Shown here: positions 17,797 through 26,761 of the stretch, one piece after another
Numbering within the stretch: position 1 is the stretch's first letter
Layout: every line of letters begins with the position of its first letter
NCBI RefSeq assembly: GCF_000023325.1
Contig: NC_012785.1
Span: forward strand, 1,240,001 to 1,304,000
Origin: Kosmotoga olearia TBF 19.5.1
GTDB taxonomy: Bacteria; Thermotogota; Thermotogae; Petrotogales; Kosmotogaceae
Length of the DNA stretch: 64,000 nucleotides
Direction of reading: 5' to 3'
Translations under genes and position numbers: made by a program
The notes under the pieces: model-generated
Databases searched by the model: none
What the model was told of the DNA's origin: nothing
Seen by the model: only the letters and a program-made list of their open reading frames with translations

Positions 17797-18717
17797 ATGG
17801 AAAACGTTACTTTGAGCGAAATAAAGAGAACTCCGGAGCTCTTGAAGCAGGTTGAATCTGTTCCTTTCAAACTTGAAAAAGGAAAGCGTTATCTTTTTGT
17901 TGGTTGCGGCTCTTCATATAATCTCGGATACATAGCGGCGGAAATGCTTAACAAAAACGGTTATGAGGCAGATGTTGTGACCGGGGGAAAGATAGTTGCT
18001 TTAGGAGATTTTCCAGAAGCGGATGTTGCGTTTTTTATATCTCGTACAGGGGAGTCTACCGAGACAGTGCTTGCTGCAAAAGCGTTAAAAAAGAGGGGAA
18101 TATACACGATCAGCATTGTTTGTGCGAAGGATGCGGAGCTTTCAAAGACCTGTGAGGAAAACATAGAGCTGCCCTTCGCAGACGAAGAAAGTGTCGTCAT
18201 GACAGGGTCATTTTCAACGATTCTTTACATGATTTTGCGCGGAATTAAGAGATACTCCATTGATGGGATAGAAGGGTTCCTGGGAAAGTCCTTTGAATAT
18301 GTTGATAGGTTGGAGCTGAAAAAATTCAGTCATTTTGTATTTTTGGGATTTGACGAACTTTATGGGCTCGCTAAAGAAAGCGCCCTTAAGGTTCAAGAGA
18401 TGGCCCTTCAATGGGTGGAGTTCCACGAACCTTTGGATTACAGACACGGTCCAAAGGCCACGCTTACTGAAAAGACACTTGTTGTTATGTATTCTAAAGA
18501 CACCGCGTACGAGGTCGAACTTGCTAAAGAACTCAAGCAGATGGGAGCAGGCGTGGTTTATATTGGTAAAGAAGGTGATATAGAGATTCCATATCAAGAC
18601 GGGTTTGAAACGCCGGTAAGGATATTGCCAGTACAATATCTTGCGTATAAGAAAGCAGTTTCTCTTGGCTTGAATCCGGACAAGCCAAAAAATCTTACAA
18701 AATCGGTGAAGTTGTAA
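17797..18717 (+). CDS. SIS-domain glucosamine-6-phosphate deaminase (NagB-II/AgaS type)
   Basis: 306 residues with two SIS domains, as in the isomerase half of GlmS and in the Thermotoga NagB-II enzymes. Seen: FVGCGSSYNLGYIAAEML, ISRTGESTETVLAAKALKKR, and the C-terminal HEPLDYRHGPKATL segment holding likely catalytic Glu/His. No glutaminase domain. ATG 17797 has GGAGGT 3 bases upstream of the spacer; an in-frame start at 17764 overlaps rpiR. Converts GlcN-6-P to fructose-6-P plus ammonia, completing the pathway begun by the divergent operon. An AgaS-like activity is the alternative. Confidence 0.85.
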   Translation: MENVTLSEIKRTPELLKQVESVPFKLEKGKRYLFVGCGSSYNLGYIAAEMLNKNGYEADVVTGGKIVALGDFPEADVAFFISRTGESTETVLAAKALKKRGIYTISIVCAKDAELSKTCEENIELPFADEESVVMTGSFSTILYMILRGIKRYSIDGIEGFLGKSFEYVDRLELKKFSHFVFLGFDELYGLAKESALKVQEMALQWVEFHEPLDYRHGPKATLTEKTLVVMYSKDTAYEVELAKELKQMGAGVVYIGKEGDIEIPYQDGFETPVRILPVQYLAYKKAVSLGLNPDKPKNLTKSVKL

Positions 18718-19365
18718 CAATAGTGCTTGGTTGTTAGTTGGCGGTTTATAGTTGACAGTAGTTAGTTGATAGTTGGTATTGAGACAAACGAGCTCCCGGA
18801 ATTAAGAACGGGAGCTTGTTTGTTATTTGATTATGCTTTCCTTGAGTCTTTCAATTGATGTTACTGCTCTCATTTTTTTGGCTATGATGTTGAAAAGATT
18901 AATATTTATTTTGTGGATTTAAAAATTATCGCCTTTACACAAACAAATGTCCATCGATGAATCGTATATATAAATTGCAGATTCTTTGCATGAAAGATTC
19001 TTCTTTTGAGCACTTCTTATAAATAGACTTAGAAAACCTGTTTGCTTTTCATATCACTTCAGATATGAGATATTTTTTGAGGTTTGATTATATTTTTTAA
19101 GCTATATACTTGATTTTTTTAATCAATAATGCTATATTACCAATAAATCTTTTGAAATTTAGTTTTGCATGGTTGTTTTTTTGTTATAAGCGTTTGTTTT
19201 ATACATCCATAATTTCATAAATTCAATTCCAGTTTAATTGCTATATAAGTAGTCATTTTATGAAGAAGAAGATCAAGATTCTTTCATCTCGGATGAAAGC
19301 GATTGTTTAAGTAGTAAAAGAAGTGATGGTTTATATTAAATTCGTTTCGTTAGGAGGGGATAAGG
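18718..19365. other. Gene-free AT-rich stretch
   Basis: Begins with a short direct-repeat tract of TTGTTAGTTG-like words (18726-18777), related to words at 41353 and 45435, then the terminator. The rest is very AT-rich. A candidate promoter TTGATT (19110-19115), 17 bases, TATATT (19133-19138) and a hairpin CTTTCATC-TCG-GATGAAAG (19281-19299) precede the acetyltransferase gene. No coding frame is supported. Confidence 0.6.
18784..18824 (+). terminator. Rho-independent terminator
   Basis: Long stem with AGCTCCCG / CGGGAGCT core, 10-base loop, arms extended by ACAAAC / TTGTTTGT, T-rich 3' side. Follows the SIS deaminase gene. Confidence 0.75.
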
Positions 19366-19890
19366 ATGATATTAAAGGGCGAGAAAGTCGTACTCAGACC
19401 TTTGGAGGTAGAAGACGCTCGAACAATTGTGCCACTAATAAACGACGCGGAACTCAGACAGTACCTGTTACAGGTTTTCCCGATAAACAAGTTCATGGAA
19501 GAGAACTGGATAAAAAACCATTCGTCATCCTCAAACGAAGTCAACCTTGCGATAACTACCGATGACGAATTAATAGGTGTTACTGGATACATGAATATAG
19601 ATTGGGTGAACAGGTGCGCTGAATTTGGCATAGGCATATTCAACAAAAAATACTGGGGGAAAGGATACGGGACAGAGACTACAAAGCTCATGTTGGAGTA
19701 TGCCTTTCGTAAACTTAATCTGAACAGAGTATATCTCCGGGTTTTCGATTACAATGAACGTGCAATCCGGGCGTACGAAAAATGCGGTTTTGTTTTAGAA
19801 GGGAGACAGAGACAGGCCGTTTTTTCGAATGGGAGATACCACGACGTCCTCATGATGAGTATTCTTGCTGAAGAATACTTCAAACCCTGA
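19366..19890 (+). CDS. GNAT acetyltransferase, RimJ/RimL type
   Basis: 174 residues covering one GNAT domain: VVLRPLEVEDARTIVPLIN at the start, EFGIGIFNKKYWGKGYGTET (acetyl-CoA loop, GKGYGTE near residue 100), and NERAIRAYEKCGFVLEGRQR. ATG with TAGGAGGGG upstream. Likely acetylates an amino group of a small molecule or protein N-terminus; substrate unknown. First gene of a same-strand run with an MFS transporter. Confidence 0.9.
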   Translation: MILKGEKVVLRPLEVEDARTIVPLINDAELRQYLLQVFPINKFMEENWIKNHSSSSNEVNLAITTDDELIGVTGYMNIDWVNRCAEFGIGIFNKKYWGKGYGTETTKLMLEYAFRKLNLNRVYLRVFDYNERAIRAYEKCGFVLEGRQRQAVFSNGRYHDVLMMSILAEEYFKP

Positions 19891-19913
19891 ATTAGGTAAG
19901 GGAGGGAAAACAA

Positions 19914-21086
19914 TTGGTTAAAAGAAATCTTGTTGTTTATCCTCTTTACAGGTTTTTCATAAATATGCTTATAATAGGGCCAATATTGGTTCCCTTTATG
20001 CTCTTCAAGGGATTGAGCTACTCTCAAATTATGCTGCTTCAGTCCATAGCAGCTATATCGGTATTTGTATTTGAAGTGCCTACTGGTGCCATTGCGGATA
20101 AATTTTCAAGGAAAATTTCTCTTTTCCTTTCAGGGGTATTTGCGGCCATCGCGACACTACTCTATATACTTTTCAGAAATTTTTATGTTTTTGCCCTGGC
20201 GGAAGTATTGTTCGGGCTTGGTTTGACACTGGCCAGTGGAGCTGATTCAGCTCTTTTGTTTGAGAGCTTGAAGAAGATTGGGAAAAAAGAAGAATATCAA
20301 CGCAGGGAAGGTAACGCCGCATCGTATATCTTCATTGGGCAAGGAGTGGGCGCTGTTCTAAGCGGGTTCCTTTACAAATACAATCATTTTCTCCCGTTCT
20401 GGATTAGCTTTGTAAACCTTTTGACGGCATCCCTGATAGCTCTGGCATTTGTTGAGGTGGAGCGCGAGAAAAGTGAACACAAATATACCGCTCACATCCT
20501 AAAAAGCTTTGGTATAGCCTTCAAAACCCCGCGTATATTATGGGCTGTGTGTTTTGCCGCGTTGATGGGTTTCATTGTAAGAGTTGGTTACTGGATGTAC
20601 CAACCCTATTTTGCACAGGTGGATCTGGATATCGCATGGTATGGGATAGTTTTCTTCTTTTTCAATATGGTTGCAGCTTTCAGCTCTCACTTTCTTGTTA
20701 GGCGTTATTCGGATGAAAGACCCAGACGGGTGTTACTCGGCCTGAGCACCCTTATGGCGCTGAGCTTCATTTTGCCCATTATATTTGTGGCAAAATGGGC
20801 GATAGCTTTACTGGCGCTTCAGCAGATTGTTAGAGGATTGTACAGACCAACGATGAACTTCTATATAAACCACCAGATCCAGGACAAATACAGGGCAACG
20901 GTGATATCCACAGTGAGCCTTGTTTCAAACCTTAGTTTCGCAATTCTTTCGCCCGTTGTTGGGATTATGCTGGATGAAAAGGGAACGATACCAAGTTATC
21001 TGTTTGTTGGAATTGTTGCTGCTTCAGGAACGCTAGCATTGTACTTGTTGCGGAAAAAACAAAAAGCTATAAAAGTCAATTCATAG
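19914..21086 (+). CDS. MFS transporter
   Basis: 390 residues with about 12 membrane segments. Seen: the MFS loop 2-3 motif ending in GAIADKFSRK near residues 57-66. TTG start with GGGAGGG upstream. Drug or metabolite efflux is likely by family resemblance; substrate is not predictable. Separated by 23 bases from the GNAT gene and 21 from the next gene. Confidence 0.9.
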   Translation: MVKRNLVVYPLYRFFINMLIIGPILVPFMLFKGLSYSQIMLLQSIAAISVFVFEVPTGAIADKFSRKISLFLSGVFAAIATLLYILFRNFYVFALAEVLFGLGLTLASGADSALLFESLKKIGKKEEYQRREGNAASYIFIGQGVGAVLSGFLYKYNHFLPFWISFVNLLTASLIALAFVEVEREKSEHKYTAHILKSFGIAFKTPRILWAVCFAALMGFIVRVGYWMYQPYFAQVDLDIAWYGIVFFFFNMVAAFSSHFLVRRYSDERPRRVLLGLSTLMALSFILPIIFVAKWAIALLALQQIVRGLYRPTMNFYINHQIQDKYRATVISTVSLVSNLSFAILSPVVGIMLDEKGTIPSYLFVGIVAASGTLALYLLRKKQKAIKVNS

Positions 21087-21107
21087 AAAATTTTGGAGGT
21101 GCTTGAA

Positions 21108-22004
21108 GTGAAGAAACTCGATCTTATCCTCTGCATTCTTGTGCTGGTTATGGTAATCCTCAACGGTGTGTTTTTGTACAGAAACTGGAATTTGTCTCAA
21201 GCCCTCTCTGGAATGATTGGATCCAATATTGCAAGGTTGGAATCAGAATTACTGGAATTACGACATTCTGTGAATACCGCTTTGGGGAGAATTCAGTTGT
21301 ATTCTGAAAACAATTCTGGAAATCGGATCATGGGAACTGAGTTCAAACTTCGTGGATTTGATGAAGAGCAGGTAATACTGGACTGTCGTTTGTCATTTTC
21401 CAGAGTGGATAAAGATGAAAGAGTTTATCTTGTTCTTCACGAAGAGGGAAGTGATTTGTACCAGAAGATAGAGCTTACAAAACTGGAAGGGACCTTTTAT
21501 ACCGCGGAATTGTGTCTCGCTCCTGAAAAGGAGTACAAATATCAGGTTGTTTTTGAAAAGGACGGAACCACAATATCGAGTCAGGAATTTAAGGTTCTGG
21601 AGCATTATTACAGACCACAGGTTTGTAAAGTTACACCTGAATTTTTAATCAACAGTACAAAAGGAGAAAAAGTACCAGAACTGGTATTTAGGCTTGACAT
21701 GGGTATTAAAGCCTATTTTGAAGAGTTGCAGGTGAAAACGGCTAAAGTAGTAGTATACGAAGATAGCACAAAGGTAAAGGAACTTTCTTTTTTTCAAAAT
21801 CTTAAAGTCTCTAACTACGATTTTTATTACGGTTCCCGTAGTGTCTCCTTTGATCTTGATGGAAAAGATATAAGAAAGTATGATTTCTACTTTCTGGTTG
21901 AATACAAAGGTGGCCTGATAAAACGGGAAAAAATGAACGATGAAAAAAATCCCGTATGGGAGGCTGTGTTGAACAACTACGTGTGGTATCTGAAAAGTAA
22001 TTAA
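21108..22004 (+). CDS. Hypothetical single-pass membrane protein
   Basis: 298 residues starting at GTG 21108, chosen for GGAGGTG 7 bases upstream. One N-terminal membrane anchor (residues ~5-25), a short coiled coil (~35-60; ARLESELLELRHSVNTALGR) and a beta-rich extracytoplasmic part. I do not recognise a family. Sits between an MFS transporter and a HAD phosphatase on the same strand. Confidence 0.8.
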   Translation: MKKLDLILCILVLVMVILNGVFLYRNWNLSQALSGMIGSNIARLESELLELRHSVNTALGRIQLYSENNSGNRIMGTEFKLRGFDEEQVILDCRLSFSRVDKDERVYLVLHEEGSDLYQKIELTKLEGTFYTAELCLAPEKEYKYQVVFEKDGTTISSQEFKVLEHYYRPQVCKVTPEFLINSTKGEKVPELVFRLDMGIKAYFEELQVKTAKVVVYEDSTKVKELSFFQNLKVSNYDFYYGSRSVSFDLDGKDIRKYDFYFLVEYKGGLIKREKMNDEKNPVWEAVLNNYVWYLKSN

Positions 22005-22055
22005 CGAGCGGCAATGCGTGTTATTACCCCTGACCGAATAGAAGGTGAATTGAGC

Positions 22056-22697
22056 ATGTTCAAAAATACGATTTGGGATTTTGACGGTACTTTATGCGAT
22101 ACCTATCCTTCCATTGTTAGATCAATGAAGGAAGCATTGGAAGGTTTCGGCTATGAGGTTGCCGAAGAAGAGATTCTCTGGAATGTTAAGAAAACTCTTG
22201 GTTACGCTCTTGAGTATTACGCGGAGAAATTTGGACTGGGTGAAGCTCTGGAGAAAAAATTCGTGGAGCTTTCAAAGAAAGCTTCACCAACAGAGCGCCC
22301 ACTGTATGATTACACCAAAGAGATTTGCGAACTCATCATCGATCGTGGTGGCATGAACTTCATCGTAACGCATCGGGATCTGGAATCTACCCTTAAGGTT
22401 ACGGACTACTATGGGATAACGGAACTTTTTACGGAGATCGTGACCAGAGATCATGGTTTTGCGAGAAAACCAGATCCCGAGGCTTTCAATTACATTGTTG
22501 AAAAATACAATCTCAGAAAAGAAGAAACCCTGGCAATCGGTGATCGTGCTCTCGACATCATCGCTGCTAAAAAGTGCGGAGTCAAAACCTGCTATTTCAA
22601 CGAATTTGGTGTTTCAATCGACATTGTGCCGGATATCGAAATTACGTCTTTCAAAGAGCTGTATGAGCTCATTAAAAACGAAGGAAAGGGGAAATGA
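22056..22697 (+). CDS. HAD-superfamily phosphatase (phosphoglycolate phosphatase-like)
   Basis: 213 residues. HAD motifs: I WDFDGTLCDT (D8, D10), II THRD, III Lys in RKPDPEAF, IV IGDRALDIIAAK. The helical cap after motif I makes it class IA. ATG 22056 has GAAGGTG 8 bases upstream; an upstream in-frame ATG at 22014 is weaker. Dephosphorylates a small phosphomonoester; substrate unknown. Confidence 0.88.
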   Translation: MFKNTIWDFDGTLCDTYPSIVRSMKEALEGFGYEVAEEEILWNVKKTLGYALEYYAEKFGLGEALEKKFVELSKKASPTERPLYDYTKEICELIIDRGGMNFIVTHRDLESTLKVTDYYGITELFTEIVTRDHGFARKPDPEAFNYIVEKYNLRKEETLAIGDRALDIIAAKKCGVKTCYFNEFGVSIDIVPDIEITSFKELYELIKNEGKGK

Positions 22698-24701
22698 ATG
22701 GAAAACAGATATTTCACAATTGAAGAGATGGTTTCATTACCTGTGCTTAGAACCCCTGTTATAAATCCCGCAGGTAATAGAGTAGCTTACGTCAAAATGA
22801 ATACCGATTGGGATGATAATGAATTTCGAAGCCAGGTATGGGTGTATGATGCGGAAAAAGATTCCTCTTACCCGATAACTGACTTCAAAACAGAGAGTAC
22901 AATGCCTTCGTGGTCACCGGATTCGCAGACACTTGCGTATCTTTCAAACGCTGGGATAAACGGTGATAAAAAGAAGCAGATTTTCGTCAAACGTTCCCCT
23001 GAAGAAGCAGCAATTCAAATTACCAGTGCACCTGACGGAGTGGATTCTTACAGGTGGTCTCCAGATGGAAAGGGTTTCTTCTATCTCAGTACCCCTGAGG
23101 ATAAAGCGATCAAGAAAAGGAAAGAACTCTACGGTGATTTTGAATATGTGGATAAAGAATATCGAACGAGATGTCTTTACTACGTTTCAATCGATAAGGC
23201 TATTTCGAAGTTTGAAGAAACTTTGAAAACCCCTAAAGATATGAGAAAGGGTCAAGATGACAAAGAAGTTGAAACTGAAGATTTAGCAGAAAAACTTTTT
23301 TGCCCGGAGGATTTTCTTATAGTCAATTTTGTAATAACACCAGATTCCAAACGGGTATTATTTATTGCTGTTCCGCCCCCTAGCACAGCAAACAACATGG
23401 AGGAATCGGAACTTTATGTATTTGATTTAGAAAGCAAAAAGATCGAGAAGCTCGGTATTTCAAGGCTCCGTCCAGATTTTCACCTTTCTCCAAATGGCAG
23501 GAAATTAGCATATACGCTTACCAAAGAAGAGTACCCGTGGCAATCAAACAATCCCCTGGAGATACTCGATCTGGAAACTGGAAAAAGGGAGAAGATACAT
23601 ATAGATGTTGATTCCATCATCGAAATTGTAGCTTACACGAAGAAGGGATTGTACATAAGCTGGAAAGAAGGTACAAGAATAAAGGTCGGTTGGTTGAATC
23701 CTGATGGAAAGATTGAAACTCTGACAGACGATAATTCCACGGTTTCCTGGTCTGCGGTGTCCAGAGATACAGATAAACTGGTTTGCATAAAAGCGACGCC
23801 AATAGAACCTTTCGACATATATCTTGAAGGCAAAAAGATAACTGACGAAGGAAAGATTTACAAAGAAAGGATAATTTCCAGAAAGCAGCTTATACGCTGG
23901 AAGAGCCTTGACGGTGTGGAGATAGAGGGCGTGCTGTCAACCCCACCAGACTTTGATCCTTCAAAGAGATACCCGTTGCTTTTGATAGTGCACGGTGGTC
24001 CAACGTGGCTATCCTTTGATATCCCAACTTTTAGTAAAGCGTATCCTTTAGAACAGTTTGTGGAAAAAGGGTTCATAGTTCTTGAACCCAATTATAGGGG
24101 AAGTGATGGTTACGGAGAAGAATTCAGAAGGCTCAATTACAGAAACCTTGGAATTGGTGATTACGCTGACGTCATATCCGGAGTTGATTATCTCATTGAG
24201 GAGGGAATTGCAGATCCAGAAAGAATAGGCATAATGGGCTGGAGCCAGGGTGGATACATAACAGCCTTCTGCTCTTTATACAGTAACAGATTCAAAGCTG
24301 CTTCTGTCGGTGCCGGGATAAGCGATTGGATAACGTATTACTGTGCTACAGATATTCATAATTTTACGGTGTATTTCCTCGGTGAAACACCCTGGAAAGA
24401 CGAAGAAATCTATAAAAAAACTTCTCCAATGACATACATAAAGAACGCCAGTACCCCAACATTGATACAGCACGGCGATAATGATCAGCGCGTGCCCACT
24501 CCCAATGCCTATAAGCTTTATCAGGGTCTTAAAGATATGGGAGTGCCTGTGGAACTCGTTATCTTTAAGGGAATGGGTCATGGCATTCATAAGCTCGGAA
24601 TCGCAAGAGCGATTATGAAACAAAATCTTATCTGGTTTTCGCATTATTTGCTCGGCGAACCAATGGAAGGATTTTACCTGAAAGATCATTTGAATGATTA
24701 G
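22698..24701 (+). CDS. S9-family serine peptidase (acylaminoacyl-peptidase/prolyl oligopeptidase type)
   Basis: 667 residues: N-terminal beta-propeller with TolB-like repeats (~1-390; SWSPDSQTLAYLS, RWSPDGKGFFYLS) and a C-terminal alpha/beta-hydrolase domain. Catalytic Ser516 in GWSQGG, Asp596 in GDNDQRVP and His628 in GMGHGIHK are in the right order; HGGPTW forms the oxyanion hole. No signal peptide, so cytoplasmic peptide degradation is likely. ATG is directly adjacent to the HAD stop. Confidence 0.95.
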   Translation: MENRYFTIEEMVSLPVLRTPVINPAGNRVAYVKMNTDWDDNEFRSQVWVYDAEKDSSYPITDFKTESTMPSWSPDSQTLAYLSNAGINGDKKKQIFVKRSPEEAAIQITSAPDGVDSYRWSPDGKGFFYLSTPEDKAIKKRKELYGDFEYVDKEYRTRCLYYVSIDKAISKFEETLKTPKDMRKGQDDKEVETEDLAEKLFCPEDFLIVNFVITPDSKRVLFIAVPPPSTANNMEESELYVFDLESKKIEKLGISRLRPDFHLSPNGRKLAYTLTKEEYPWQSNNPLEILDLETGKREKIHIDVDSIIEIVAYTKKGLYISWKEGTRIKVGWLNPDGKIETLTDDNSTVSWSAVSRDTDKLVCIKATPIEPFDIYLEGKKITDEGKIYKERIISRKQLIRWKSLDGVEIEGVLSTPPDFDPSKRYPLLLIVHGGPTWLSFDIPTFSKAYPLEQFVEKGFIVLEPNYRGSDGYGEEFRRLNYRNLGIGDYADVISGVDYLIEEGIADPERIGIMGWSQGGYITAFCSLYSNRFKAASVGAGISDWITYYCATDIHNFTVYFLGETPWKDEEIYKKTSPMTYIKNASTPTLIQHGDNDQRVPTPNAYKLYQGLKDMGVPVELVIFKGMGHGIHKLGIARAIMKQNLIWFSHYLLGEPMEGFYLKDHLND

Positions 24702-24720
24702 TTCGTAGAGAAAGGAGATT

Positions 24721-24760
24721 TTGTGAATTACTTCACTTTCTGATTATAATTGAATATAAT
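24721..24760 (+). promoter_or_regulatory. Candidate promoter region for the Nudix operon
   Basis: Two -10 boxes TATAAT (24745-24750 and 24755-24760) preceded by TTGTGA (24721-24726, 18-base spacer) and TTCACT (24732-24737, 17-base spacer). Confidence 0.45.
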
Positions 24761-24825
24761 AGATGCGGTAATGTTTATACAGGTGAAGTTGTGTACAAAA
24801 CGAAATTCGCAGGAGGAAAATAAAT

Positions 24826-25443
24826 TTGAAACTGGATGATCTCATCCCTTACGATTCTGAAAAAGGTGCGGGGCTGCTGATAAAAGTCGGTCCGCACTAC
24901 ATTTTTCAGGTGTCTGGTGAAAAGCATAATATTCTCAACGGAGAAAGGTTCTTTTCCGGAATAGGCGGACATGTCGAAGCAAGCGAAAGTTTTGTCGAGG
25001 CTGCAATTCGTGAAGCAATAGAAGAGATCGGTACTGAAGTTGAATTGCTCAGTTCGGAAAAAACCTATTACCTCAAACATACCGGACAGATCATCGAATT
25101 ATCTCTTGATGAAGAAATAACACCCCTGATGATATACGAAATGGTTCACCCTAGGGGGACCCCAAAAGCGGGGAAACTATATTACATCGTAATCTTTATT
25201 GCGGAGCTCAAAGGAGATATAGGTGAGCTGGATTCCCGGGAAGTAAGTGCCATTCTTGGGTTGAAAAAAGAGCAAATAACGGAATATGTAGATAAAAAGG
25301 TATCCATCGAAAAGATACTTGAACAAGGGGGAGTAGTCCTTCGCGGGAAAATAAGTGCCGGTACCAAGCTTTTTCCGCTTGGTACTGCAGCGGCCTTTGG
25401 GAAAGTGATCCGATTTTTAAGCCGAAGAGGAGAAAAAACATGA
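24826..25443 (+). CDS. Nudix hydrolase
   Basis: 205 residues; Nudix box G-x5-E-x7-REAIEEIG is complete (GGHVEASESF... at residues ~46-68). TTG start with AGGAGG upstream. Hydrolyses a nucleoside-diphosphate-linked compound; target unknown. The last bases overlap the next gene (ATGA). Confidence 0.9.
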   Translation: MKLDDLIPYDSEKGAGLLIKVGPHYIFQVSGEKHNILNGERFFSGIGGHVEASESFVEAAIREAIEEIGTEVELLSSEKTYYLKHTGQIIELSLDEEITPLMIYEMVHPRGTPKAGKLYYIVIFIAELKGDIGELDSREVSAILGLKKEQITEYVDKKVSIEKILEQGGVVLRGKISAGTKLFPLGTAAAFGKVIRFLSRRGEKT

Positions 25444-25970
25444 TATTGAAAGAGGTTGATCGTAAAGAATTGGAAGATAGGGTTGTGACCTTTGAATATG
25501 AGAGCGATTACTACTTCGATATTGAAGTCAGTAGAGAAAGCAATGGCTGGAAGATATCTTTGGAATTAAAGAAATTCGAAAAGCCGTTCAGGAAAGTACA
25601 CATGGAAAAACTAGTGGACTATTACAAAGAGGATACCCTGATATACGTTGCTGAGGTTGATGGAAAAGAAGCGGGGATCATACAATTTGGTTGCATCCAT
25701 GATGGTTCGGTGAGGATATGGGATCTCTATGTCTGGAAAGGGTTTAAGAGAATGGGGATTGGCACGGCCCTTATGAAGAAAGCTGAAGAAATTGCCCGAT
25801 CTCAAGGGGCAAGGAGATTGATCCTTGAAACACAGACATCAAATTATGTCGCTATAAAGTTCTATGAAAGTTGTGGGTTCCAGCTTTGTGGTTTTGATCT
25901 ATCCAGCTATTCAAATTCGGATGTAGAAAAACATGAAGTGAGATTGGAAATGGAGAAAAAGTTGAGGTAA
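25440..25970 (+). CDS. GNAT-family N-acetyltransferase
   Basis: 176 residues. Acetyl-CoA motif KRMGIGTALMKKAEEIAR near residues 101-118 and the C-terminal YVAIKFYESCGFQLCGFD typical of streptothricin-acetyltransferase-like GNATs. Translationally coupled to the Nudix gene by a 4-base overlap. Substrate unknown; a detoxification role is possible. Confidence 0.9.
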   Translation: MILKEVDRKELEDRVVTFEYESDYYFDIEVSRESNGWKISLELKKFEKPFRKVHMEKLVDYYKEDTLIYVAEVDGKEAGIIQFGCIHDGSVRIWDLYVWKGFKRMGIGTALMKKAEEIARSQGARRLILETQTSNYVAIKFYESCGFQLCGFDLSSYSNSDVEKHEVRLEMEKKLR

Positions 25971-26011
25971 AAAGTTATTTTAAAGAGAAATAGGTTGGGA
26001 GGTAACGAATA

Positions 26012-26761
26012 ATGATCGAAGTTTCTCAGGTTCATAAGACCTTCAAAAGTAGAAAAAGAACGGTAAAAGCCGTTGATGGAATTTCTTTCAAAGCTGTTCC
26101 AGGGGAGATTTTCGGTCTTCTGGGACCAAACGGTGCTGGAAAAACAACAACGTTGAGAATGATAGTAACACTCCTTAAGCCTGATTCCGGGAAGATAAGC
26201 GTCTTCGGCTATGACACTGTGGAAGACGCCAGAGAGGTCAGAAAAAGAGTCGGCTTTCTTACAAGCGATATGAAATTAGCCGGTAGTCTATCACCCCGGG
26301 AACTGATGTATTTTTTTGGCGATCTAAATCATATTGAGAGAAGCGTAGTTGAAAAAAGAATCGAGGAACTGGCAGAGTACCTGGGCATGAAAGATTTTTT
26401 GGATGAGAGAGTAAGTAAACTTTCAACCGGTATGAAACAAAAAGCCGCGATAGCCATCAGCCTGATTCACGATCCTCAGGTTATTATTTTCGATGAACCT
26501 ACAAACGGTCTGGATATAATAACCGCAAGAATGGTAACGGAGTTTATAAAGGACTTTAAAAAGCAAGGAAAAACAATCATTATTTCCACCCATATCATGT
26601 CAGTAGCGGAAAAACTTTGCGATAAAGTGGGAATAATCCTTAAAGGAAAGCTTGTAGAAAATGATTATCTGGAAAACCTCTATGAAAAGTATCAAATGAA
26701 CGATCTTGAGGACATCTTCTTTGCTGTTGCCGAAAGAGAGGGGGAACTTGCAGATGTTTAA
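26012..26761 (+). CDS. natA: ABC exporter ATP-binding protein, NatA type
   Basis: 249 residues: Walker A GPNGAGKTT (~38-46), signature LSTGMKQK, Walker B VIIFDEPTNG, and a switch His in STHIMS. The sequence around the signature is NatA-like (Na+ extrusion exporters) and the partner downstream is NatB-like, though other exported substrates are possible. GGGAGGT upstream of the ATG. Overlaps the permease start by 8 bases. Confidence 0.9.
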   Translation: MIEVSQVHKTFKSRKRTVKAVDGISFKAVPGEIFGLLGPNGAGKTTTLRMIVTLLKPDSGKISVFGYDTVEDAREVRKRVGFLTSDMKLAGSLSPRELMYFFGDLNHIERSVVEKRIEELAEYLGMKDFLDERVSKLSTGMKQKAAIAISLIHDPQVIIFDEPTNGLDIITARMVTEFIKDFKKQGKTIIISTHIMSVAEKLCDKVGIILKGKLVENDYLENLYEKYQMNDLEDIFFAVAEREGELADV

